A stretch of 12,075 nt of DNA from CAMLOF01 sp041913045 (GCA_041913045.1 JAYSGB010000052.1:1-12075), one strand, 5' to 3'; positions 1 to 6,857 are shown, numbered from the stretch's first letter. The notes: generated by a model from the sequence alone, not told the origin. Translations and numbers: made by a program.

Positions 1-223
1 TGCGCCCAGGGGCTGGCGCGCCTTGCGAGGTGCCGAGAAGCGCAGATGCCGTGGCCAGCGCGCTTTAGCGCGCTTCGTTAACTGACTTGCGGCAGATGTC
101 CGACCGGAGCGTTTCGCTAGAAACGTGTAGGGAGTTTCTGCCGCGTGGCCACGGCATAGAGCATCGCAGGGAAGCCGGTGCGCAGCACCGGCCACCTCGT
201 TGAAGCGCCAGCCCCTGGGCGCA
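1..223. repeat. Nested imperfect inverted-repeat element downstream of aceK
   Basis: The first 19 bases (TGCGCCCAGGGGCTGGCGC) recur as their exact reverse complement at 205-223. Further in, CGAGGTG at 26-32 matches 193-199 inverted, and the 12-mer ATGCCGTGGCCA at 46-57 matches 146-157 inverted. GCGGCAG at 89-95 pairs with 138-144. The right arm holds an extra hairpin (174-181 with 185-192) that the left arm lacks. The centre has smaller hairpins, at 57-63 with 68-74 and at 110-115 with 120-125. The element may continue left of the window because its outer arm begins at base 1. I infer a MITE-like or REP-like intergenic repeat or a strongly folding 3' region of the aceK transcript. No transposase or convincing gene lies in it. 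Confidence 0.7.
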
Positions 224-251
224 CACGCCTTGCCCCCCCCACGCCCCAGCG

Positions 252-2066
252 TCAAGCGTCCCCAGCCCGCACAGCAAACCGCCGCTCTCGCTCGTACGGG
301 AAAACGTCGTGCACATGCCCCGCCAGAATGCGCTCCTTGTGCGCCTGCCAAAACCCCGCGTCCAGCAAATCGGCGTGGTGCTTCATGAACACCTCCCGCG
401 CCAGCGGATTGCCCAACAGAAACGGCTCAAACGTCTCCGGGAACACATCGTTCGGCCCCACGCTGTACCAGACCTCGCCGCTCAGCTCATCCTCCTCGTT
501 GCGCGCAGGCGGCACGCGGCGGAAGTTGCAACTGGTGATGTACTCGATCTCGTCGTAGTCGTAGAACACCACCTTGCCGTGGCGCGTGATGCCAAAGTTC
601 TTCCACAACATGTCTCCGGGGAAGATGTTGGCCGCCACCAGGTCCTTGATCGCGTTGCCGTACTCCACCACCGCATGCTCGATCTGCCCGCGCGCCCGGG
701 CATCACCAGGGTTCTTCTGCAAGGCGTCGAACGCCTCCTGCAAATAGATGTTGAGCGGAATCATGCGCCGCTCGATGTACACATGCTTGATCAGCACCTC
801 GATGTTGCCGTCGCCATTGCGGTCACCGATCTCGATCTGGCTGGGCGCGAACTTCTGGATTTCGGCAATCAGCTCGTCGCTGAAGCGCTCACGCGGAAAA
901 CCCACGCCCGAGAACTCCAGCGTGTCCGCCATGCGGCCCACGCGGTCATGCTGCTTCACCAGCAGGTACTTGCCGCGCACCTGTTCACGCGTGGTGTCCT
1001 TGGGCGCAGGAAAAAAATCCTTGATCACCTTGAACACGAAAGGGAAGCTCGGCAGGTCGAACACCAGCATCACCATGCCCTTGATGCCGGGCGCAGTGCG
1101 GAACACGTCGGTGCTGTGGCGCAGGTGGTAGAGAAAGTCGCGGTAAAAGAGCGTCTTGCCCTGTTTGGCCAGGCCCAGCGCGTTGTAGAACTCCGCACGC
1201 GGCTTGCGCGGCATCAGGCTGCGCAGGAACTGCACGTAGGCGCTGGGCACCTCCATGTCCACCATAAAGTAGGCCCGCGCGAAGCTGAAGATCATTAGCA
1301 GATCGTCTTCGCCATGCAGCAGCGTGTCGATGATGAGCTGCCCCTTGCGGTTGTGCAGAATGGGCAGCGCAAACGGCACTTCCTGGAAGCCATTGATGAG
1401 CTTGCCCACCACGTAGGCGCCCTTGTTGCGGTAGAACAGGCTGTTCAACACCTGAATCTGGAAATTCGACCGCAGCTTCTCATGGTCGAACAAGGGTTGC
1501 AGCGCCTGCCACACACTCAAGGTGTCGCGTTCAAAGTCATCAAACGGTACGCGCAGGCCAAAGTCGGCCACCATGCGGCGTATCTCGTCAAGAATGTTGT
1601 GCTGCGTGGGGTAATAACAGCGGTAGGTGGGGTGCGCAGCGGGGTTCTCGGGCTCTATGTACTCGGTACTCACCGCCGGGCGAACGAAGATGAAGTCGTT
1701 CTGAAAATAGCTGCGATGCAGGATTTTGGTGGTGACCGAATTGAAGAAGGTCTCGGCCAGTTCGGGCTGGCGGTGGTCCACCAGCATGCCGATGTACAGC
1801 AACTTCACCTGCTGCCACACCTCCATGGGCTGCTGCGCGGCTTTGAACTCCCTCTCCAGCCGCGTCACACACTCTTTCACGCGCAGGTCATAGAACTCTA
1901 TGCGCTCGCGCTGCGCACGCTGCTGGGCGTGCCAGTCCTGTGTCTCGAAGCGGTGCCTGGCCCGGGCCGACTCCGTGCGAAACAGACGGTAGTGCCGGTT
2001 GAAGCCGTCGATCATCGCACGGGCGATGTCCACGGCAACGGACGAATCCAGTCGGCGCGGCAGCAT
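252..2066 (-). CDS. aceK: Isocitrate dehydrogenase kinase/phosphatase AceK
   Basis: Bifunctional cytoplasmic enzyme that phosphorylates isocitrate dehydrogenase to switch it off, and dephosphorylates it to restore activity. It thereby sets the split of isocitrate between the TCA cycle and the glyoxylate shunt. The 604-residue product matches AceK along its whole length (E. coli about 578). It shows the nucleotide-binding stretch APGIKGMVMLVF at 325-336, FKVIKD at 345-350, HDRVGRMADT at 373-382, the FPGDMLWKNFG segment at 482-492 and VVFYDYDEI at 499-507. The ATG at 2066 lies 10 bp after the carbonic anhydrase stop. I see no strong ribosome binding site there, so translational coupling is likely. 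It is the last gene of the probable regulator-thioesterase-ivd-can-aceK transcript. Its place beside leucine catabolism fits a need for the glyoxylate shunt when growth yields acetyl-CoA. Confidence 0.97.
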   Translation of the reverse strand: MLPRRLDSSVAVDIARAMIDGFNRHYRLFRTESARARHRFETQDWHAQQRAQRERIEFYDLRVKECVTRLEREFKAAQQPMEVWQQVKLLYIGMLVDHRQPELAETFFNSVTTKILHRSYFQNDFIFVRPAVSTEYIEPENPAAHPTYRCYYPTQHNILDEIRRMVADFGLRVPFDDFERDTLSVWQALQPLFDHEKLRSNFQIQVLNSLFYRNKGAYVVGKLINGFQEVPFALPILHNRKGQLIIDTLLHGEDDLLMIFSFARAYFMVDMEVPSAYVQFLRSLMPRKPRAEFYNALGLAKQGKTLFYRDFLYHLRHSTDVFRTAPGIKGMVMLVFDLPSFPFVFKVIKDFFPAPKDTTREQVRGKYLLVKQHDRVGRMADTLEFSGVGFPRERFSDELIAEIQKFAPSQIEIGDRNGDGNIEVLIKHVYIERRMIPLNIYLQEAFDALQKNPGDARARGQIEHAVVEYGNAIKDLVAANIFPGDMLWKNFGITRHGKVVFYDYDEIEYITSCNFRRVPPARNEEDELSGEVWYSVGPNDVFPETFEPFLLGNPLAREVFMKHHADLLDAGFWQAHKERILAGHVHDVFPYERERRFAVRAGDA

Positions 2067-2076
2067 GGCGCCAGCG

Positions 2077-2742
2077 TCAGCTCGCCGGGAGCGCCTCGCG
2101 CGGGTAACGCTTGAGCGCGTTGCGGAACACCGGCATCACTTCTTCGGGGCGGCTCATGCTCACGCCCAAGTCTTTCACCAGGCCATCCTTCAAGCCGTAA
2201 CACCAGCCGTGCACCGACACCCGCTGCCCACGCGCCCAGGCGTCCTGCAGCACATTGGTCAGCGCCACGTTGCCCACCTGCTCAATCACGTTCATCTCGC
2301 ACAGCACGTCCTCCTGCACGGCCACGGGCAGGTGGTCCAGGCGGCGGCGGTGGCGCACCTTCACGTCATGCACGTGGCGCAACCAGTTGTCGGCCAGACC
2401 CACCCGCGCCCCACGCAGCGTGGCCAGCACGCCGCCACACCCGTAGTGGCCCACCACCAGAATGTGCTCCACCTTCAGGTATTCCACGGCAAACTGGATC
2501 ACCGACAGCGCGTTCAGGTCCGAATGCACCACCACGTTGGCCACGTTGCGATGCACGAACACCTCACCCGGCTCCAGGCCCGTGATCTGGTTCGCAGGCA
2601 CCCGGCTGTCCGAGCACCCAATCCACAGGTACTTCGGGTTCTGCTGCTGCGCCAGCTGCTGGAAATAGCCCGGCCGCTCCTGCTCGACCTGGGCGGCCCA
2701 GCGGCGGTTGGCTTCAATGAGGTTCTGAAGGGGATGAGTCAT
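2077..2742 (-). CDS. can: Beta-class carbonic anhydrase
   Basis: Zinc enzyme interconverting CO2 and bicarbonate in the cytoplasm. The 221-residue product is close in length and pattern to E. coli Can (220). Expected zinc ligands are Cys43 in IGCSDSRVP, His99 and Cys102 in GHYGCGG; the Asp45-Arg47 pair is present, and FVHRNVAN lies at 62-69. I chose the ATG at 2742 because the protein then begins where the family does. An in-frame GTG at 2778 would add 12 residues, and neither start has a convincing ribosome binding site. The gene follows ivd by 51 bp (15 bp from the GTG) and precedes aceK by 10 bp. Next to isovaleryl-CoA dehydrogenase it may feed bicarbonate to 3-methylcrotonyl-CoA carboxylase; that role is inference. 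Confidence 0.93.
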   Translation of the reverse strand: MTHPLQNLIEANRRWAAQVEQERPGYFQQLAQQQNPKYLWIGCSDSRVPANQITGLEPGEVFVHRNVANVVVHSDLNALSVIQFAVEYLKVEHILVVGHYGCGGVLATLRGARVGLADNWLRHVHDVKVRHRRRLDHLPVAVQEDVLCEMNVIEQVGNVALTNVLQDAWARGQRVSVHGWCYGLKDGLVKDLGVSMSRPEEVMPVFRNALKRYPREALPAS

Positions 2743-2793
2743 GCCGCGATTGTGGCCCAAGCGGGCCACCACTGACACACCAGCGAAACCCTA

Positions 2794-3984
2794 TCAACAG
2801 GTTTCTGCAAACAGTTCGCGGCCGATCAGCATGCGGCGGATCTCGCTGGTGCCCGCACCAATCTCGTACAGCTTGGCGTCGCGCCACAGGCGGCCCAGCG
2901 GGTATTCGTTGATGTAGCCGTTGCCACCGAAGATCTGGATGCCGTCGCCCGCCATGCGCGTGGCCTGCTCGGCGCACCACAGAATCACGCTGGCACAGTC
3001 CTTTCGCACCTGGCGCACGTGCTGCGCACCCAACTGGTCCAGGTTCTTGCCGATCTGGTAGCAGAAGGCGCGGCCGGCCTGCAGCACGGTGTACATGTCG
3101 GCCACCTTGCCCTGGATGAGTTGGAACTCGCCAATGCTCTGGCCAAACTGCTTGCGGTCGTGGATGTAGGGAATGACGTTGTCCATCACCGCCTGCATGA
3201 TGCCGATGGGCCCCGCCGCCAGCACGGCGCGCTCGTAATCCAGGCCGCTCATCAGCACCTTGGCGCCGTTGTTCAGGCCACCCAGAATGTTCTCCTCGGG
3301 CACTTCCACGTTGTTGAACACCAGTTCACCCGTGTGGCTGCCGCGCATGCCCAGCTTGTCCAGCTTCTGCGCAATGCTGAAGCCCTTCATGCCTTTTTCG
3401 ATGATGAAGGCGGTCACACCGCGCGCGCCCATTTCCGGTTCGGTCTTGGCATAGACCACCAGCGTATCGGCGTCGGGCCCGTTGGTGATCCACATCTTGT
3501 TGCCGTTGAGCACGTAGTAGCCGCCCTTGTCCTCGGCCTTCAGCTTCATGCTGATCACGTCCGAGCCCGCACCCGGCTCGCTCATGGCCAGCGCACCCAC
3601 GTGTTCACCGCTGATGAGCCCCGGCAGGTACTTGCGCTTCTGCGCTTCGTTGCCATTGCGCTTGATCTGGTTGACGCACAGGTTGGAATGCGCGCCGTAA
3701 GACAGGCCGACCGAGGCGCTGGCGCGGCTGATCTCTTCCATGGCGATCATGTGCGCCAGGTAGCCCATGTTGGCGCCGCCGTATTCCTCGCCCACGGTGA
3801 TGCCCAGCACGCCCAGGTCACCCATCTTGCGCCACAGGTCCATGGGGAACTGGTCGGTGCGGTCGATCTCGGCGGCACGCGGCGCAATCTCGGCCTGGGC
3901 AAAGTCGCGCACGGCGTCGCGCAAGGCGTTGATGTCGTCACCCAGCATGAAGTCGAGGCCGGGCAGGTTGGGCAGTGCGTTCAT
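2794..3984 (-). CDS. ivd: Isovaleryl-CoA dehydrogenase
   Basis: FAD-dependent acyl-CoA dehydrogenase that oxidises isovaleryl-CoA to 3-methylcrotonyl-CoA in leucine degradation and passes electrons to electron-transferring flavoprotein. It has 396 residues, full length for the family. Family signatures are AMSEPGAGSD at 133-142, MWITNGPDADT at 164-174, RKQFGQ at 277-282, IFGGNGYINEYPLGR at 351-365 and LYEIGAGTSEIRR at 372-384. Catalytic base placement supports isovaleryl-CoA specificity: Glu251 sits in GLDYERAVLA, as in human IVD (GLDLERLVLA), while the position used by medium-chain dehydrogenases in the YEIGAGTSE loop is not acidic. An AGGAGA ribosome binding site at 3993-3998 fixes the start. 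It lies 48 bp after the thioesterase and is also called liuA. Other short-chain acyl-CoA dehydrogenases are less likely. Confidence 0.95.
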   Translation of the reverse strand: MNALPNLPGLDFMLGDDINALRDAVRDFAQAEIAPRAAEIDRTDQFPMDLWRKMGDLGVLGITVGEEYGGANMGYLAHMIAMEEISRASASVGLSYGAHSNLCVNQIKRNGNEAQKRKYLPGLISGEHVGALAMSEPGAGSDVISMKLKAEDKGGYYVLNGNKMWITNGPDADTLVVYAKTEPEMGARGVTAFIIEKGMKGFSIAQKLDKLGMRGSHTGELVFNNVEVPEENILGGLNNGAKVLMSGLDYERAVLAAGPIGIMQAVMDNVIPYIHDRKQFGQSIGEFQLIQGKVADMYTVLQAGRAFCYQIGKNLDQLGAQHVRQVRKDCASVILWCAEQATRMAGDGIQIFGGNGYINEYPLGRLWRDAKLYEIGAGTSEIRRMLIGRELFAETC

Positions 3985-4032
3985 GGGAAAAGTCTCCTGT
4001 TGCGGAATGTGTGATCGGGTTGGTCGGTACTG

Positions 4033-4485
4033 TCAGTACGTTTTGGGTACGGGCACCAGGGTCTGCTGCATCACCGCGCAGTCACTGCGCTTGCCGTCGG
4101 CGGCCACGTGCGTCACTTCAGCGGTGGTGACGATCAACCGCTTGCCTGCACGGACCACGCGGCCGGTGGCATGCAGTTCGCCGCTCTGGAACGCCGCCAG
4201 GAAGTTGATCTTGTATTCCACGGTGGTCACTTCCATCTCGGGCGGCGCCACGGTAAGCGCCGCGTAGCCGCCAGCAATGTCAGCCAGCGCCCCCATGGCC
4301 CCGCCATGGAAGCCGCCCTGCTGCTGCGTCACACGGTCGGAATACGGCACGGCGAGCGTCACTTCCCCAGGTGCCACGCTCAGCAGGCGCACCCCCAGAT
4401 GCTGCATCATGCCCTGGCGGGCCAGGCTGGCCTGCACACGCTCACGCAGCGCGGCTTCATCGACGGGGGTGGAGGTTTGGCTCAT
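4033..4485 (-). CDS. PaaI-family hotdog-fold acyl-CoA thioesterase
   Basis: A 150-residue single-domain hotdog thioesterase that probably hydrolyses an acyl-CoA to free acid and CoA. The core runs through QQGGFHGGAMGALADIAG (residues 55-72), with the HGG turn at 60-62 and the acidic Asp69 typical of the PaaI group, followed by VEYKINFLAAFQSGE at 89-103. The start at 4485 is set by AGGAGACCC directly upstream. A longer frame begins with TTG at 4518, but that codon overlaps the palindromic operator and is unlikely. The gene is first after the main operator and is 48 bp before ivd. A role in draining isovaleryl-CoA or another branched acyl-CoA and recovering CoA is plausible but unproven. Substrate cannot be read from sequence. 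Confidence 0.87.
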   Translation of the reverse strand: MSQTSTPVDEAALRERVQASLARQGMMQHLGVRLLSVAPGEVTLAVPYSDRVTQQQGGFHGGAMGALADIAGGYAALTVAPPEMEVTTVEYKINFLAAFQSGELHATGRVVRAGKRLIVTTAEVTHVAADGKRSDCAVMQQTLVPVPKTY

Positions 4486-4516
4486 GGGTCTCCTGCAAGT
4501 CTGTGTCTTGCACAGC

Positions 4517-4542
4517 AATTGACGTTTACGTAAACGTCAATT
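4517..4542. promoter_or_regulatory. Perfect 26-bp palindrome, candidate LiuR operator 1
   Basis: The half-site AATTGACGTTTAC at 4517-4529 is followed without a spacer by its exact reverse complement at 4530-4542. It ends 31 bp upstream of the thioesterase ATG. On the minus strand a CATAAT hexamer (4540-4545) that could serve as a -10 box overlaps its upstream edge, so bound regulator would cover the promoter or start site. No good -35 is visible. The same half-site recurs before the regulator gene. The shape agrees with what I recall of LiuR sites in proteobacteria (TTGACGT-type arms); this is not checked against a matrix. Confidence 0.85.
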
Positions 4543-4545
4543 ATG
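4540..4545 (-). promoter_or_regulatory. Candidate -10 box for the thioesterase-ivd-can-aceK unit
   Basis: CATAAT on the minus strand matches five of six bases of the sigma-70 -10 consensus. It overlaps the first bases of operator 1 and lies about 55 bp upstream of the thioesterase start. The hexamer 17 bp further upstream does not resemble a -35 element, so this call is weak, or the promoter needs an activator. Confidence 0.35.
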
Positions 4546-4595
4546 CAACGAAGCAATGCCTTTTGGACTAAGGGGCTTCCCGAAGGCGTCGCCGC

Positions 4596-5006
4596 TCAGG
4601 CGGGCACGCCGTTCTTGTCCAGCTTGGCCAGCAGGGCGCGTGCCTCTTTTTCGTGGACCTTCACTTCGTCCAGGTTGGCCTGCAGGTCGGCCAGCTGCTC
4701 CTCAATCTGGCGGCGGTGTTCGGCCAGCACCACCAGGAACTTGCGCAACTGCGGCCCGGTGTCGCGCGGGCTGTCGTACATGTCGATAATGTCCTTGGCC
4801 TCGGTCAGGGACAGGCCCAGGCGCTTGGCGCGCAGCGTCAGTTTCAGGCGCGTGCGGTCGCGCGACGTGTAGACCCTGTTGCGCCCGCCCGGCCCCTCGC
4901 GACGGGGCTGGATCAGCCCCATGTCCTCGTAAAAGCGTATAGCGCGGGTGGTCAGGTCAAATTCCTTGGCCAGGTCGCTGATGGTGTAGGTGGTGACAGT
5001 TGCCAT
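4596..5006 (-). CDS. liuR: MerR-family transcriptional regulator, LiuR-like
   Basis: A 136-residue MerR-type DNA-binding regulator. The N-terminal winged helix-turn-helix runs from YTISDLAKEFDLTTRAIRFYEDMGLI (residues 7-32) through RVYTSRDRTRLKLTLRAKRLG (44-64), followed by SLTEAKDIIDMYDSP (66-80) and a long dimerisation helix at about 85-130. There is no cysteine anywhere, so metal or redox sensing of the MerR/SoxR kind is excluded. Sequence and context match LiuR, the regulator of leucine and branched-chain acid catabolism in proteobacteria. It is upstream of, and on the same strand as, thioesterase, ivd, can and aceK; 110 bp separate it from the thioesterase. A second operator 15 bp before its ATG suggests autoregulation. 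No clear ribosome binding site precedes the start. The ligand is unknown, presumably a pathway acyl-CoA. Confidence 0.88.
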   Translation of the reverse strand: MATVTTYTISDLAKEFDLTTRAIRFYEDMGLIQPRREGPGGRNRVYTSRDRTRLKLTLRAKRLGLSLTEAKDIIDMYDSPRDTGPQLRKFLVVLAEHRRQIEEQLADLQANLDEVKVHEKEARALLAKLDKNGVPA

Positions 5007-5023
5007 GTTGCGTCGTTAGAAAT

Positions 5024-5043
5024 TGACGTTTACGTCAACGTCA
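5024..5043. promoter_or_regulatory. Imperfect palindrome, candidate LiuR operator 2
   Basis: TGACGTTTAC at 5024-5033 is followed by GTCAACGTCA at 5034-5043, a 20-bp palindrome with one mismatched pair (5031/5036). The 13 bases at 5021-5033 are identical to the left half of operator 1. It sits between the divergent regulator and prenyltransferase genes, 17 bp before the regulator start codon counted from 5006. This fits autoregulation, and possibly control of the divergent gene. Confidence 0.8.
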
Positions 5044-5099
5044 TGGCCGAATCTTAGCGGATGCCCCCGTTCTGCGCATCTTTAAAGTGCTCCAGGGGG

Positions 5100-5105
5100 T
5101 ATATT
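5100..5105 (+). promoter_or_regulatory. Candidate -10 box before the UbiA-family gene
   Basis: TATATT matches five of six bases of the -10 consensus and ends only 6 bp before the ATG at 5112. If used, transcription would begin almost at the start codon, giving a leaderless message. No recognisable -35 lies 16-18 bp upstream (near CATCTT), so confidence is low. Confidence 0.25.
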
Positions 5106-5111
5106 TGCCTG

Positions 5112-6038
5112 ATGCAAAACTCTGCCCCAACGCTGACCCTGGGCACAGCCTGGCGGCTGTGCCGCCCAGGCTTTCTCGTCATCACCGCTGTGGCAACGCT
5201 GCTGGGCATGGCCTCGGCGGCTGCCTGCGGGTGCGGGTTTGACGTCGTCAAGGCAAGCATCACATCCCTACTGGCCTGCATGGCCCACGCTGGCGCCAAC
5301 ATGCTCAACGACTACCACGACGCCCGCAACGGCGCCGATGCGGCCAACCCCGCACCGCTGAGCCCCTTCACTGGCGGTTCGCGGCTCATTCAGCAAGGCG
5401 CTGTGTCGCTCGAAGACGCCCGGCGGTTGGCGTGGATGCTCCTGGGCCTGACCGCTCTGGGCGGGCTGTGGCTGGCCGTCAAAAGCGGGGGCGGGCTACT
5501 GCTCATCGGCATGGCGGGCCTGCTGCTGGGCTGGGCCTATTCTGCCCCACCCCTGGCGCTCATGACGCGCGGCCTGGGTGAACTCACAGTGGCGGGCGTG
5601 TGGTGGCTGATGGTGATCGGCGCAGACTACGCGCAACGTGGACAGTTCTTCCCCATCCCCGCCAGCGTCGCCTTAAGCTACGCCATGCTGGTGGCCAACA
5701 TCCTGCTGGTCAACGGCCTGCCCGATGCCGCGTCAGACGCTCAGGTGGGCAAGCGCACACTGGCCGTTCGCCTGGGGCCACGGTTGTCTGCCCTGCTCTA
5801 TCTGCTGCTGGTCTTGCTGGCGCACGGCTGGCTGGCGCTCAGCGCCTGGCTGCTGGTTCCACCTATGCAAGCACTTTGGGGGCTGCTGTCGTTGCCGCTG
5901 TCGCTTGGCGCAGCGGGCCTGATTTGGCAGCGCGGCACCCGACCCGAAACACTGCGGCCGGCCATCGTGCTCACTATCGCTGCCACCGTGGTGCACGGTC
6001 TGGGCATGGCCGCCGGATTGCTGAGCATGCCACGCTAA
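5112..6038 (+). CDS. UbiA/MenA-like membrane prenyltransferase
   Basis: Integral membrane enzyme of the UbiA superfamily, which transfers a polyprenyl chain from its diphosphate to an aromatic acceptor. The 308-residue protein is mostly hydrophobic, with about eight or nine membrane segments. The first Asp-rich motif is NDYHDARNGAD at 66-76, and the second, NGLPDAASD at 201-209, is followed by QVGKRTLAVRLG (211-222). This second motif resembles 1,4-dihydroxy-2-naphthoate prenyltransferase (MenA) more than 4-hydroxybenzoate UbiA. No other menaquinone gene is present, so the acceptor is unknown. I prefer the ATG at 5112, with AGGGGG 12 bp upstream; an ATG at 5061 would add 17 residues without family character. 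It is the only plus-strand gene, divergent from the regulator and ending 21 bp from the convergent peptidase gene. Confidence 0.85.
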   Translation: MQNSAPTLTLGTAWRLCRPGFLVITAVATLLGMASAAACGCGFDVVKASITSLLACMAHAGANMLNDYHDARNGADAANPAPLSPFTGGSRLIQQGAVSLEDARRLAWMLLGLTALGGLWLAVKSGGGLLLIGMAGLLLGWAYSAPPLALMTRGLGELTVAGVWWLMVIGADYAQRGQFFPIPASVALSYAMLVANILLVNGLPDAASDAQVGKRTLAVRLGPRLSALLYLLLVLLAHGWLALSAWLLVPPMQALWGLLSLPLSLGAAGLIWQRGTRPETLRPAIVLTIAATVVHGLGMAAGLLSMPR

Positions 6039-6059
6039 GGCGGCCAGTAACGTTGGTCG

Positions 6060-6857
6060 TCAGGCCTGCCTGAGCCGTATGCGCTTGAGCGCCTGCCGCC
6101 GCTCGGAATGGTCGGGCAGCACGGCGGCCACCACGGCCCAGAAAGCCGGGCTGTGGTTCATTTCGCGCAGGTGGCTCAGCTCGTGCACCACCACATAGTC
6201 GATCAGTTCAGGCGCCAGGTGAATGAGCCGCCAGTTGAGCCGGATGCGACCATCTGACGAGGCACTGCCCCAGCGCGTGCCCGCGCTGGACAGGCGGAGC
6301 TGCGTGTAGCGCACACCCATGTGCGAAGCAAAGTGGTCCAGCCGCTGAACGAACAGTTCGCGTGCCTCGCGCATCAGCCAGGCGTGTACGGCATCCTTCA
6401 AGCGCTGCTCGTCGGCATCGCGCGCCAGGCCCACCAGCAAGCGGTCGCCCTGCACACAAGCGCCCGCACCGTCAAAGGCATGGCTCGGGTCCAACTCCAG
6501 CGTCAGGCTGCGGCCCAGGTAGTCCAGCATGGCACCGTCGTGCCAGCGCTGCGGGGGCAACGCGTTGCGCCCAAGCTCTTGCACCTGGCGCAGCTTGTCC
6601 AGCACCCAAGCTCCCTTGGTTTGTATGAAGGCCTCCACCTCGGCCACAGGCGCCCAGCGCGGCGCACGCACGCTCAGGCCCAGCGGCCCTACCGACAGGC
6701 CGATCGTGCGGCGCTGGCCACGCTTGAATTCATAGGCCACAACCGCTTCACCCACGCGGCACTGACGGTTGGCGCGGGGGTGGCGCCAGACCAGTGCGTC
6801 ATCCGCCTGCCCGCCAAACAGGTCGAGTTGCAGCGTTTCCTCTGCGGCTTGCCGCAT
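6060..6857 (-). CDS. YgjP/SprT-like zinc metallopeptidase (M48-related, DUF45)
   Basis: A 265-residue predicted cytoplasmic zinc metalloprotein. The signature lies near the C-terminus: RWGSASSDGRIRLNWRL at 195-211, then HELSH at 225-229, where His225 and His229 bind zinc and Glu226 is catalytic, with a third ligand at His235 in MNHSPAFW. This is the normal YgjP arrangement. The first 190 residues form the usual less conserved DUF45 N-terminal part. The start is 7 bp after the acyltransferase stop, so it is most likely the last gene of the glyQ-glyS-gmhB-plsC transcript. No terminator is evident in the 21 bp before the convergent UbiA-family gene. Its physiological substrate is not known. Confidence 0.87.
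   Translation of the reverse strand: MRQAAEETLQLDLFGGQADDALVWRHPRANRQCRVGEAVVAYEFKRGQRRTIGLSVGPLGLSVRAPRWAPVAEVEAFIQTKGAWVLDKLRQVQELGRNALPPQRWHDGAMLDYLGRSLTLELDPSHAFDGAGACVQGDRLLVGLARDADEQRLKDAVHAWLMREARELFVQRLDHFASHMGVRYTQLRLSSAGTRWGSASSDGRIRLNWRLIHLAPELIDYVVVHELSHLREMNHSPAFWAVVAAVLPDHSERRQALKRIRLRQA

Noticed and set aside
233..240. A run of eight C, 12 bases beyond the aceK stop, considered as a phase-variable tract.
   Set aside because: It lies after the gene, outside any coding frame or promoter that I can identify, so slippage would have no evident effect.
65..316. An 83-codon minus-strand open frame across the inverted-repeat element.
   Set aside because: It overlaps the end of aceK out of frame, starts inside aceK and simply reads through the repeat. 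No ribosome binding site or family likeness was seen.
309..1298. Long plus-strand open frames opposite aceK (also 1314-2114).
   Set aside because: Same antisense artefact; AceK is intact on the other strand along the whole span.
4027..4039. GTACTG and CAGTAC around one base, overlapping the thioesterase stop, considered as a terminator.
   Set aside because: The stem has almost no loop and no T-run, and ivd follows in 48 bp with its own ribosome binding site.
4558..4587. GCCTT/AAGGC hairpin between liuR and the thioesterase, considered as the liuR terminator.
   Set aside because: The stem is short and irregular, with no proper T-run on the minus strand. It remains open whether liuR is transcribed into the next genes.
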